Positions 1 to 11,316 of a DNA stretch of 64,000 nucleotides are shown piece after piece. Below the pieces are notes generated by a model. It was not told the DNA's origin and did not search any database. It worked only from the letters and a program-made list of their open reading frames with translations. The DNA is from Symsagittifera roscoffensis. Taxonomy: Eukaryota; Xenacoelomorpha; Acoela; Convolutidae. Location of the stretch: NCBI RefSeq assembly GCF_963678635.1, contig NC_087069.1:27208303-27272302 (forward strand), given 5' to 3'. Both the position numbers and the translations under genes were made by a program. How positions within the stretch are numbered: position 1 is the stretch's first letter; every line of letters starts with the position of its first letter.

Positions 1-375
1 AAATTAGATATTTTACCACTGTAAAGTATTTAATATTAACCAATCATGATCCATCTAACTAACAACCCACTTATTTGTAAGTGCTGAAATTACTTGTAAT
101 TTCAGCACCAGAGAGATTTGAATTTAACTTAGAATTTAGTTGCCTCTCCAAGAGAACTATAGCAGCCGCAATAAACCAGTATACCCTAGATCTATTGAGC
201 CTAGCAGAGACTAGTTAAACAACCTGAGACTAGATAGTATAAGAGTAAGATTAGGATCGGTATTAGACTAAGAAGTTGCAAGAATCTATCCGGCCGAAAA
301 TAAGATAGCGTGACGAGCAGACGGTGTACCCTATCCGAAATTACTCTATGAGTTAACCACATCGGTCCTAACTCA
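1..375 (+). repeat. 5' LTR (window-truncated) of element 1
   Basis: This segment is repeated at 18494-18868 with 7 substitutions and no length change, about 98 percent identity. It ends in TAACTCA, so the LTR has the usual terminal CA. Its true start is probably left of the window, since the right copy has no obvious TG terminus exactly at 18494. Confidence 0.92.
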
Positions 376-1720
376 TCTTATGCGACCATAAGTATCGAAC
401 AAGACCTTAATAGCTTAGAATTAACCAAAAATAGATTAGAAATTAGACAAAACATTTTCAAAATGTTATACGACAATAATTTAATCGAAATGTCTCTACG
501 ACTCAATAGATCAGAGCCAATATTCCGAACGATAATAGAACTACCCGGAATTGGAAGAAGACCTTGAACCAGAGACGACATACGACAAAGTAGAAACTTA
601 CCAAATAGTTATATGATAGTACGGCAAAAGCCAACACAAACTTTTATATTTAGAATCTTATTAGCAATGAATTTAGATTTTCATTTGCAAACATAAAATC
701 TTGAAGTCAATCTTCATGATCATTTCAGGCGCTAAACAAAATTATTAATATACAATAACGATTGATAAAAAGATCTCAGATCGTTTTCCTATATTCTGCA
801 GTATTATATAAAACATGTTTGGAAAATATTTATTGAAAATCAAAACAAAAATTAGTAGCATGACAATAAATTGTTAGTAATCATAAAAATCATTTGTAGT
901 CCCAGCTTCATCACCTAAACATAACAGCAATCATAAGCTCACTTATATCATTAAAAAACTAAAATTTTTTAAACAATTTAAACCATTTTAAACTTAAATT
1001 CACTTAATTTTAAAATCAGATCATCAAGGCTTATCCTTGGATCTAAATTAATTTTTCTATTTCATTAAATTTAAAACTTGATCATCAAGGCCTATCCTTG
1101 GATCAAAAAGAACAATTTTGTTCTCCCCCACCCACTTAGCTAGTGTCTAACGACCTCAAACGTCGATTCACTATCCAACCCTTTCAAAAAACCCAAGACT
1201 AATAGAAACTTTTGAATAAAACTAATCATTCAAATTAGGATAAACAGTGAAGAACTTCGGTTATTCATCCTTCACTTGAACCCCCCTCTTACCAGACCCA
1301 GGATAAATCTTAGGCTTAGTAAGTTTAAAATAGTATCTAACGAACTACTCGCGTTCTAATTATACCTGAACCTTGTAGATCGATTTACTATTCTCCAACC
1401 CTTGAACACAATCACTACCCCTAAGTAAGATTAAGTAAGTTAACACCTTAGCTTATAATAGCCACGAGAAATTAAAAAATCATTCTTCGGAATCGATATA
1501 CTTTTCTCTCCAACCCTAAGAAAATAGACCCAGGTTAAGCTAACCAAAAAATCGTAAGGACTAACAGTTTAAGAAAATAGAAATCATCTAACAACTTTTT
1601 GCATCCGTCATCCTAAACCTTATGTCATTTAAAAATCTAGGAAACAAACAAACAATCGTTTTGCACAACTGTGAAATAGATAACTAAAAATACGACCTCG
1701 TAATCACACCTCACACATAA
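376..1720 (+). other. Long untranslated leader of element 1
   Basis: No convincing ORF is present on the plus strand. The leader holds two near-identical small hairpins (about 1021-1045 and 1080-1104, each an ATCAAGG/CCTTGGAT stem with a 4-5 nt loop). It also holds three imperfect blocks ending in a C-rich CTCCAACCCT-type string (about 1150-1180, 1370-1405, 1485-1515). Such structured leaders often hold packaging or dimerisation signals in retroelements; that role is inference. The sequence just before 1721 (TAAACAG) could be a 3' splice site. Confidence 0.5.
380..402 (+). other. Possible tRNA primer-binding site
   Basis: A few bases after the LTR end there is TGCGACC followed by ATCGAAC. 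This resembles the complement of a tRNA 3' end plus T-arm, possibly Arg-type, in an imperfect form. It lies where a primer-binding site is expected. The match is partial and the TGG start is not intact, so it is only suggestive. Confidence 0.22.
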
Positions 1721-2092
1721 ACAGTTGGATATATCAGAACAAAACGACAAACACTAAAAAGGAAAACAATAACCAAACAAAGACAAATAACACGAAAAAA
1801 ATTTTCCAAAAATAGAAACGCATTCTCAGAATCAGAAGCCAGCAATTTAGACGAACTTTATAAATTAAAAGAATCCATTGATAAAAATTGCCCCATTCAC
1901 GATCAATTATATTTTTCCGACTCAGAAACCTCTTCAAATTCATCAAAAAGAGGAAAAAGAAGAATAAAAAAGCAATATAAACACAAACCAGTACACTTAT
2001 ATAATTGGAATCAACCAATTAGACACATCGATAATTACCTATTAACAGTCATTAAACGAAAAAATGAGCCAAACACACACTCCAAGCGAAGA
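1721..2092 (+). CDS. Start-less basic ORF overlapping the gag start
   Basis: An open frame of about 123 codons runs from after a TAA at 1718 to a TAG at 2090-2092 and overlaps the ATG at 2064 in another frame. It has no ATG. The product is rich in Lys/Arg at its N-terminal end, then acidic and Ser-rich (SDSETSSNSS), then basic again. An acceptor-like CACATAAACAG sits just before it, so it might be a spliced exon. It could equally be chance openness in A-rich DNA. No family is recognised. Confidence 0.35.
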
Positions 2093-3773
2093 TAGTCCAG
2101 ATAATGACGATATCTACCCCTTCCTCGTAGATGCACCCGATAATAGAGGACAACATGATCTTTGCAAGAATTTTCTTCTAAATTTGTTTGAACCCGGAAT
2201 CAGCCCATGTAAAGCAGAGTTCCCAGATGTAAAAATAAAAAGACAGATTATTGATCACTATCTGAAAGATATATGTAACTTAACACAACAATACGGAATC
2301 TACACCATAGAATTCAGCTCACCAAACCCGAATCACCGCAAATATGTAATTCAAACAGACGATCTTGATTTAGAATTTTCAAAAGTATTCTCAGAATATA
2401 TAAAAAGCATACAATATCATAACTCACAAAGAGCAAACTCCATATTTACTAATGAAGTTTTTGCAATAATATATTGTCATATTTCAATATTAGAAAACGA
2501 AAACCCAATCCCACATATCTCACCGAATGAGGCATCCAAACATATAAAGGTACGACATGAAATCACACTATTTTCAACTTTCCTACATATAATTAAAGAA
2601 AATTTCACTGAAGATGAAGTTTCACAACATACAAAACATGACTTACAAAAAATTTTGGCATGGTTTCTAATAGATTATTTCACACATAATATAGATTTAA
2701 TTTCACAAGCAAGAAAAAATTTCAGACCTCAAAATTCAAACGATGATACCGCCATCACAGAACAGTCAGAATACGTTTGGGACCCCGAATGGTCTCATTA
2801 TGCATTCATAAATATCCCACAATCAATCTCAAGTCAAGCAATAAGTACAATATCTTATGTAAGAGATTATGTAAGAGTAATACCATTAACCATTGATGCA
2901 ACACCATTAAACTACAATACATTTTTACCTGATACGCGAAATAACAGTTTAAATTCGACCGTCATACACAATTAAAACCTTAATGGAACTAGGAACCTCA
3001 CTCAACAAGATATTCAAACACCATCACACTTCATAAATGAAGAAATCGTCCAAACAACAACAACTACACAACAAAGTATTTCACCAATACGTCCAAATTT
3101 AACAACACCAAGAAATACAAACACTTCACTAGCACAAGTAACCTTACAATCAACCGTTAAACCTTCGGTTGCTCCAAAATATTCACAAATGGATTATCAA
3201 ACATATAGACCCATGACAATACCGTCAAAAACCCGCAGAACGTTCACAAGAAACACTTTTGCGGAACACAATTATAATTACGCACATTCATCAAAAACAA
3301 ACTATCCCCCACGAAAAAAAAATAAAAATCAGATAAAATCTCGATATTGGGATAACCCAATGGCAACAACCAACTCAGTAAATTTTCAAACTAATTCACA
3401 TCCTCCACAGGATCGTAGTGAAAATTACCCATTCTTTCAACAGAATAAAAATAAAAAGCAAGCACCTCATCAAACGGATTATTTATCCTCTGACGATGAT
3501 TATTTACAACCAGATATATTTGCACCATATACTCAAGAATATCGTGGACAAGGAGTGCAGAAACCATATACATATCATAGAGTTTTTTCTCCACACCCAA
3601 CAGATACACAAAATCAACAACCAATACAAATGCAAAACCCAATTAATACACAATCTTTTCAACCAATTCAGCCACAAAACCCAATGATTACACACTCGTA
3701 TCAACCAACACAAATGCAAAATGAAATACCACTTCCATATTACCTTCAACAACACGAAATAACAAAGAAATAA
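2064..3773 (+). pseudogene. gag: Gag N-terminal region (matrix-like, unknown), one in-frame stop
   Basis: The frame opens at ATG 2064 and runs to a TAA at 3771-3773, with another TAA at 2973-2975; both parts are in the same frame. The first 303 residues look globular (mixed charge, many hydrophobics). The remainder is a Gln/Asn/Pro/Thr-rich low-complexity tail with repeated PIQ/PTQMQNP-like units near 3615-3720. The following capsid frame is also in the same phase, so the whole is probably one long Gag N-terminal extension. It matches no domain I know. The in-frame stops may be decay of this copy, since other breaks in the element are frameshifts. Confidence 0.65.
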
Positions 3774-5432
3774 CTCTCAAATTTTTCACAAATGCCAAAT
3801 GCCGCAGAATCATTACAAATGACAATGAATCCATACCTTATGGGTGGATCATCAATAACATCAAATAAACCTTTTATGGTATTCACAGGAACAGACCCTG
3901 AATATTCTGTAGAAGATTATTTAAATGCAGTAACAGCAAACTTGATTTTAAATATAGGACCTGAACCAATTAATACGCCACTACATCAAAATTGGATACA
4001 TCGACGCACAGCGTTGATACAAACAACCTTAGATGGCGCAGCCCAAAAATGGTTTTCAGTATTGCCCATAGAAATAAAATCAAATAGGAAAAGATTTACA
4101 CAAGAATTTTTAAAAATGTTTGACTCCGAGAGAAATAAACAACAACAAAGAGTTTTATGTAATGAAATTCGCAGGTTACCAAATGAAACCATCAAACAAC
4201 TAGCAGTACGTATTGAATCACTAGTCCGAAAAGCATATTCACTAAATACGCACGACTATAAAAACACAAAAATGACAGAAATCTTAATGATGACCTTAAC
4301 ACCTCAATTAAGGAAAATAGCAATAAAAAAGAGAGCATCCCATCCCTCCTCAATTCGAGAACCCGATCTAGATTTTCGAAAACTAGTAGACAAACTGGAA
4401 CAAGCTGAAATCACAATGAAACTTGAAGAAACAGAAAATCTGAAGTTACAATATGTTAATCGAATTGAAACAAATACCACAAATATCAACAATATACAGG
4501 AATCAGATACAGACCTTGTTGAAAAAATCACTGAAATACTCAATATTTATGAAAAACACCCAAACTTTAAAGGCAAACCATCTTTCAAAAAATGGTGTAA
4601 TTATTGCCGACGATACGGACATAGTATTTCTGAATGTAGACAAAAACAACAGGACAATCAAAACAAACCTCAAAAATATAAAGAACCAAATAAATCATTC
4701 TATCAATACATGAAGAAAGATCAAAATCTACCAAACAAAAATGTATACAGCAACAAACGTTCAAGAAAACCACTTCCGAACAATACCAATTACACGAGAA
4801 ATCAATCACCATATAACTCAAGTTATAGAGGAAGATCACCAGAACGAAGAAATACACAAAATTCTTCACAAAATCATTATAATCGACCAAATAGTCGAAA
4901 TAACTACTCCAGATTGAATTAAAATACAACACAATTTGTTTCTAGATCTAATTCCCAATCAAGGAATAAATACTATCCAAACAATCAATCACGAAACTCA
5001 TCATATAATAGAAATAGAAACTATTCAAATAATCGCAATAGAAGTTATTCAAACAACCGTAATCAGAATTACCCGAACAATCGATCAAGGAATAACTCAT
5101 ATAACAGATCAAATTATCACAAATCAAACGATAATTATCAAAACCGATCACGAAACAATTCACAAAATCGACATTCAAGTTATAATAATCGTTATAGAAA
5201 TTATTCCCAATCACCACACAGAAATAATAACCATTATAATAATTCTAACAATCGCCACAGAAGTAGTACACCTAAACATCAAAGACATATTAATCAAGTA
5301 CAATCAAATCCGGAAATCACATCAGACCCCCCAGGTTTTGATGACACAGGAAATAACGAACTACAACTAAATCAAATAAACTGTGAATCATCAGATTCAG
5401 AAAGTGATACAGAAAACACTATCTCCATAAAT
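3774..5432 (+). pseudogene. gag: Gag capsid and nucleocapsid, one in-frame stop
   Basis: From ATG 3792 the product is a typical Ty3/gypsy capsid-like (Retrotrans_gag) helical domain (about residues 20-210, with the characteristic W and FxxxF features). A coiled segment follows, then a CCHC zinc knuckle at about residues 269-282 (WCNYC...GHSISEC). Next comes a long Arg/Asn/Tyr/Ser-rich tail of RNA-binding type. A TAA at 4920-4922 interrupts the tail, but the same frame continues open through 5432 straight into the protease. Gag and Pol therefore share one reading frame in this lineage, with no frameshift between them. Confidence 0.85.
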
Positions 5433-8081
5433 ATGATAGCAGTCGAAAATGACTACGAACCTATTATATATGAACAACCTTTTTCATCACACATATATGA
5501 AAATCAATTAGAACTCCTTCACAATTATTATATTGAACCCATCCAAACCACACAAACGGCACAAGAAACTAACGAAATCAACACTGTAAATAAATCCAAT
5601 GAAAATGACAAAACAAAATGCTTGGATACAAATCACATCTACCAAAATATACAAAAAGAACAACCCAAAGAAAAAATTTGGACAATACCATTTCTTTTAG
5701 AAAGTCCAAGAAACAAAGAATTTCAACCACCAGATCTTGAAATTGATTTTTTAATTGATTCAGGAGCAGAATCAAACATAATAAACATTCCCACATGGAA
5801 TGAGATAAAAACATTACACCCAAAACTAACACCCCTTGCAACATCCAGTAAACTAGCAACAGCACAAGGATCAACATTGGTAAACTATGGAAAAGTTCAA
5901 TTATTTCTTCTCCCCACAAGAACAATAGAGCAAAATAAAATTTTAAATAAACCATTTAAACAAATATTTCATATCACTGATATTAAACACAATATCTTTG
6001 GAATACCATTTATCTCTAAATATATACCAACAATCAACATCTTGAATAGTAAAAAACTAATCAAAGATAAGTACACAAAAACAAAAGACACATCCCTAAC
6101 ATTTTTTCAAAGATTAAACAAACAACCACCATTCTTTTCAAAATTTTATCCAATATATAACCAACAAAGAAAACACCTGAAACCACTATCAGGAAACATA
6201 TATAATTTTTCAATAAAACAAGTTCACCAATATGATAAAAATCAAAATAAACAACAACTCTATATGTCAGACTTTGAATTCAAACCTATTCATAAGTTTT
6301 TCAAAATCACAATTTCATCCATAAAATATTTGAAAAACTCGAATTCAGATATTATTTCGTTACATGTATACAACAATACACCGTATCAAGTAACATTACC
6401 TTTAGGACTTTTAGGATATTGCGAAACCAACGCTACGACATCACCAATGCATGAAAAAGCATATCGCGTAAATAATATACTCCAATTATTAGATATTTGT
6501 CAATCCACAATTCTTAATGAAGAATTATCCATAAATAATATAATAAGTAATGAAAAAAGAAATACAGATTATTTCACAAAAACCCCATATTTCAAACCTT
6601 CATTCAACATAAATAACTATACAGCGGATCAACAGAAATTTTTGACAATGTTCAACTTCCAACATTCACAAATAACACAAGACGAATTTGATAAGTTAGC
6701 CAACCCGCTAATAAAATATTCATCAGTTTATGCAACATCCAAGTTCAATGTTGGCAAAATCAGTTCATCACTACATCTCCCGTTAAAACCTGACGCAGTT
6801 TTCAAAAAACAAAGAGCAAGTAAAGTACCAATTCATTTACACGATAAAGTGAACAGATTACTCGATATTTTAGAACAATACAAAATTATCTCACCGGTAA
6901 ACAAAGAAGAACAACCAAAGGGTAACACATTTATCAACCCTGTTATCATCCTAGCAAAAAGAGAATCATTAAAAATAGTTCTAGACTCTAGATATCTTAA
7001 TTCATTAATAGACGAATCAAAATGCAATTGGCCTATTGAACCAATACAAGTTATTCTAACAAAAATCAACGGAAAATACTTTACAACCGCAGATATGAAT
7101 AGTGCATACAATCAAATGCCACTAGATGAACAATCACGACGTTTAACACAATTTGTTATTGGAAATCAACAATATGAATTCAACCGCCTATTCTATGGAA
7201 TATCCATAGGACCAGCAGCATTTTCAGCTTTTATGAGTATAATTTTTAGACCACTAATACTCAAGAAAAACGCAATCACCTATTTAGACGATGTTTTTAT
7301 GCAATCACAGACAAAAGAAGAAATGTTTCAAGTTTTAGAACACTATCACAAAATACTTCAGAACGAAAATCTGAACGCCGCTCCCGATAAATCACACTTC
7401 TTTTTAACACGAGTTAAATTCTTAGGACATAATATAGAAAGAAAAACAATCACTCCATTAAAATCACGCATTGATGCTATTCAGAAGCTTCAACCACCAA
7501 CAAACAAAAAGAAAATCCAAGAATTCCTTGGAATGTTAAATTTTTTAAGCAAATACGTCTATAAAATGCAATTATACTTAAGACCATTCTATAATATACT
7601 TAGACAACAAAATAATTTTGAATGGAATACAGAACATCAAACACGATTTGAAGAAATTAAAAAACTTCTAACTGAACAAATTTCGAATACAATTCTAGAC
7701 CCAAATCAACCATTCTATGCAATGTGCGATGCTTCAAATTTTGGCATCGGCGCAGCGTTATTACAATCACACAATGGTACAAACAAAATGAACCTTATAT
7801 CAGCAAATTCTTGACTATTCACTCAAGCAGAGCTAAGAATCTCAACTCTAATGAGAGAATGTACAGCCATAATCTATACACTTACAGAATATGAATTTCT
7901 GATACTTGGATCAAAACATCCAACAGTTCTATTCACAGATCACAAACCAGTCATTTTTCTCTTTACACAAAAATCCAACCCAAATCACCAAGTTTACAGA
8001 TTTCAATTAATTCTAATGAAATTTCCAAACTTACATATAGTTTGGACAGCAGGAAAAATCTTGCATTACCAGACACATTAA
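5433..8081 (+). pseudogene. pol: Pol: aspartic protease, reverse transcriptase, RNase H (one in-frame stop, one frameshift)
   Basis: The frame continues from gag. The protease active site is LIDSGAES (Asp near residue 109 counting from ATG 5433). The reverse transcriptase shows the LDSRYLN region, the DMNSAYNQMP palm motif, and the YLDDV catalytic box (Tyr near residue 617), followed by the FLGHNIE and FLGMLNF thumb motifs typical of Ty3/gypsy. RNase H begins at CDASNFGIGAALL. A TGA at 7812-7814 interrupts RNase H; the same frame then continues (FTDHKP) until a frameshift in an A-run near 8050-8056. The enzyme would copy element RNA into cDNA; this copy cannot make a full-length product. Confidence 0.93.
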
Positions 8082-8570
8082 GTCGAAATACACCACCTGA
8101 ATTACTTACACGTAAAACTACAGTTGAAATACCCAAAAATATAAAATTTTACCTTGCAGAAAACGAAACATCACCCCGACTAGAATGCAAATATGCAGTA
8201 AAAACTGACGTTGAACAATCACAGATAAATAACCTACAACACTTCCCACTTTATTTAGATTGCCAAAATAACCACTACGAAGTTGATCTACTTGGAACAT
8301 CAACTTTCAAACCAATTCCATATTCACAATGGATAAAAATTAACACCCAACAAAAAAGAGTAAAACAACACTTGCATAAAAAAGACCTTTTTCCGTTAAT
8401 TGAAAAAGAAAATCTAACTGCTAAAATAAATTTATCAGGACCACAAACAAACGATTTTTGACCGAAAATCAAGTTTTTGACCTCCATGACCCACTTGACA
8501 CAATTCCTTTATCTAAATTAGAAATTGAAAACATTTTTCTCCCTCCAACAGAGAAATTACAATTACAACC
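8042..8570 (+). pseudogene. pol: Pol: end of RNase H and RH-IN linker, frameshifted
   Basis: Shifted relative to the previous segment, this frame picks up the RNase H end (LPDTLSRN, the conserved D-x-LSR box), then a linker ending at TGA 8459-8461. A third frame carries on with acidic, Leu-rich sequence to a TGA at 8572, where the original frame resumes as the integrase. There are thus three small indels between RNase H and integrase. No domain is lost. Confidence 0.7.
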
Positions 8571-10307
8571 TTGAAACAATATCAAAATCTTGACCCAGTA
8601 ATTAGACAAATAAAATCATGGCACAAGTATAAAACTAAACCCGTAAAAGCAGATACCACAATTTTAGGAAATAAAACACTTCTCCGATATTTTCGAAAAT
8701 TCAACAATACAACAATTAATGAAAACACAGACCTTCTAGAATACCAATTAAATGAATCGACAGTTCCCTGTCTCCCTTTAAGTATGATTCTCATAGCTTT
8801 TAACATTTCGCATACACAAAATATTAAAGGACACTCTGGATCAGAGAAAACATATTCAAATTTCATACAAAACTTTTATTTCCCAAATGCACCAATTTGG
8901 ATAAAAGTACTATGCAATGATTGCATAGTATGTCAGCTAAATAAACCTTATCCAAATCAAAAACAAATAGCACAAAAACAAGATTTTAAAGGACAAAGTT
9001 TGTACTTTAACCACCGTATATCATTTGATACAAAAGGACCAATTTCCCCATCATCCGAAGGAAACTCATACATTATGGTAATTGTTGACGCATTTACACA
9101 TTATGTAGCACTTAACCCAGTAACACATTGTAACGCTTATTACGCTTACACAACACTTTATGAACACTGGATAGCCAAATTCGGACTACCAGAAATTTTA
9201 GTCACAGACAACGGCACAGAATTCATAAATAATGAAATCATCACATTATGTCATTTATATAACATCAAACACAAACCACGTACATCTCATGCACCTTGGA
9301 CAAACGGCTTAGTCGAAGGTATGAACCGTTCACTACAAGAATATCTTAGATGTATCATCAATGGAAATGATACAAGATACACCGAATGGTCAGCAGATGT
9401 AAAACTATTTCCCTTAGCATATAATTCACAAATCACGACAACTCTAGGGATGTCACCATATGAATTGGTTTTTAATCAAAAGCCACGTAAACCAATTATG
9501 TTTACAGCAAACTCTCATAAAAATGCACAAAGTCATTGTCAACCGAATAAAGACTCAATTTGTTATAACCTACCTTTACACACACATGATGAAGATCATT
9601 TTCATCACCCACAAATTCTTAAATTAGCCTCCGGTACACACACCGAAAGGATTTTAAACAGAGATAAAAAACACAATGAAATTTACCAAAAAGTAACAAA
9701 GAAGTTGTTACAAAGACAAAACATTAATGAACAAATAAATTCACGCTTCACACCAGATTCCGATTTAAAAATTGGAACATTTGTTTTAATACCCAATTTT
9801 AACACTCAAAAAGGAATTTCTAAAAAATTACAACCCCTTCGTAAAGGACCATACCAAATAATTGCCAAACCCACTGATGTCACATATAAAATCACCGACT
9901 CAGAACAAAAAGAAATTGTTCAACATCGAAACAACCTATTACCTTATTATCCAAAAGAGTACGCACTACGCGAACTAACTCAATTATATTCTTTCACAGG
10001 TTTAAAAGTTATTCAAAATAACCCACATACAGAAAATGAAACAAAAGACCAACATGACATTCATCCCGAAAACCAAAATAAAAAATCAACTACAAGAAAA
10101 CACAATACAAAAAAGCTAGAAAAAAATATTCCCCAAAAAGAAAGAAAATATAGAAAAATGACAGAAAAAATTATACCCCAAGAACAAATCGACAAATCAG
10201 AACATAAAGAGTCATCACGACTTAGAAATCAACCACGCAAAAATTATAAAACATTCATCCCACAATCTAAAATATTAAAGAAAGTTGAATTTCAAAAACA
10301 ACTTTAA
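8571..10307 (+). CDS. pol: Integrase (Ty3/gypsy type)
   Basis: This open frame has no ATG of its own at the left edge and is the continuation of pol. It shows an HHCC zinc-binding domain (GHSG ... CNDCIVC), the DDE core (SFDTKGP, VTDNGTEF, and the Glu in GLVEGMNR) and a C-terminal DNA-binding region (GTFVLIPNF ... LRKGPYQIIAK). A long basic, charged tail (about residues 480-578) follows. Integrase joins element cDNA to host DNA in the nucleus. This segment has no internal stop and all catalytic residues, but is separated from RT by frameshifts. Confidence 0.92.
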   Translation: MKQYQNLDPVIRQIKSWHKYKTKPVKADTTILGNKTLLRYFRKFNNTTINENTDLLEYQLNESTVPCLPLSMILIAFNISHTQNIKGHSGSEKTYSNFIQNFYFPNAPIWIKVLCNDCIVCQLNKPYPNQKQIAQKQDFKGQSLYFNHRISFDTKGPISPSSEGNSYIMVIVDAFTHYVALNPVTHCNAYYAYTTLYEHWIAKFGLPEILVTDNGTEFINNEIITLCHLYNIKHKPRTSHAPWTNGLVEGMNRSLQEYLRCIINGNDTRYTEWSADVKLFPLAYNSQITTTLGMSPYELVFNQKPRKPIMFTANSHKNAQSHCQPNKDSICYNLPLHTHDEDHFHHPQILKLASGTHTERILNRDKKHNEIYQKVTKKLLQRQNINEQINSRFTPDSDLKIGTFVLIPNFNTQKGISKKLQPLRKGPYQIIAKPTDVTYKITDSEQKEIVQHRNNLLPYYPKEYALRELTQLYSFTGLKVIQNNPHTENETKDQHDIHPENQNKKSTTRKHNTKKLEKNIPQKERKYRKMTEKIIPQEQIDKSEHKESSRLRNQPRKNYKTFIPQSKILKKVEFQKQL

Positions 10308-11127
10308 TTTTACATTTATTAATCTTTGCACCCCTGAAATATTTTGAACTTTCATTTTTCAAAATAACATGCTGACAGACACGAAACGATTCTAGTTCAA
10401 AATTAGCCAATAGGATTCATCCAATTCGTCACCTTCTATAACTCTAACACAAACCAACTAGACGAAAAATTTTAAACTCCAGGCATATCTATAACTATAA
10501 CTTTGCGACCTCCAGGTCAAAAATAAGCAAACCATTCCAACTTGACAACTAAAATAAATATCACCATAATATCATAACCCTCCCTTATCTAATAAACCAA
10601 AGATCAACAATATTTCCCCAACTCAGACCTCAAATACCCCCCAAACAAATATGTTAAATTAGCCTAAAGTAAAAGAACGACCATTTTAATTAGCCTAAAG
10701 TATAAAAAACTCAAAAAAACCCCAGATCGCTTGACAAATAAAATTAAGAAAAAGAAGACCTCCCGATCACCATAAAATTCGCCCCCAACAATTTTTCACA
10801 AAACTCAACCCACTTGTCAAAAAACCAATAAAAAATTCGACCACACTTGAAAATTGCCTCAAACAACAAAAAATTTTTGATCGAGAAGCCATTTCTTAAA
10901 TGCTCTTCTCTCGACCAGTCAACATAATTCTTAACATTCTCATAAACTTTTAAACGATATTTAAACTTTTAATCATATTTCTTTTTGATACCTTTGAAGC
11001 TTTTATAATAATCTTAATCATTTTTTGCAATATTTTTTTTAATTTTCTATTCCCTATTTAAACTATACCTCCAACTTTCAAAAGCTATTGACTATATCCA
11101 CAGGTACGATTCACAAAACTTATCTAA
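10308..11127 (+). other. Non-coding gap between pol and the env cassette
   Basis: I see no coding frame here. It is AT-rich with a small direct duplication (TTAGCCTAAAGTA, near 10660 and 10692). A pyrimidine-rich stretch towards the right end leads into a candidate splice acceptor at 11102. Its position suggests it serves a subgenomic env message. Confidence 0.4.
11040..11102 (+). promoter_or_regulatory. Candidate 3' splice site for subgenomic env mRNA
   Basis: A T-rich tract followed by CTATATCCACAG ending at 11102 sits 25 bases before the first post-pol ATG (11128). Retroviruses and errantiviruses express env from a spliced message with an acceptor just upstream. No matching donor was identified. 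Confidence 0.35.
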
Positions 11128-11316
11128 ATGATACGAACCATTTTTACTAGAACCGATATTTTTTTTTTATTTGTAATATTTATAACATTTCTATCATCCC
11201 TCATCTTGACAATATGCAAATGTATAAAAAAAGCAATCATCACATTCGCCCTAGCAACAATCCTTCTAATTCTTTTTCTAGAAGAGTACTACAATAAACA
11301 TAATTTTTTTCACTAA
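11128..11316 (+). CDS. Small double-pass membrane ORF
   Basis: The 62-residue product has two strongly hydrophobic segments (about residues 11-28 and 36-50) with a Cys/Lys-rich loop (CKCIKK) between, then an acidic end. It stops at TAA 11314-11316, directly after a run of seven T (11304-11310). The next ORF overlaps it in the -1 frame across that run, so this may be the membrane-anchor start of a longer protein. By position it belongs to the env cassette. No family is recognised. Confidence 0.55.
   Translation: MIRTIFTRTDIFFLFVIFITFLSSLILTICKCIKKAIITFALATILLILFLEEYYNKHNFFH

Noticed and set aside
378-2018. Minus-strand frames in the leader of element 1
   Set aside because: They are AT-rich shadows with Phe/Leu/Val runs arising from the A-rich plus strand.
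2973-4922. Non-standard genetic code (TAA as sense) to explain in-frame stops
   Set aside because: The host genes end cleanly at TGA (DOK-like), TAG (SAMD15-like) and TAA (secreted protein), and element 1 also has frameshifts, so ordinary decay explains the stops.
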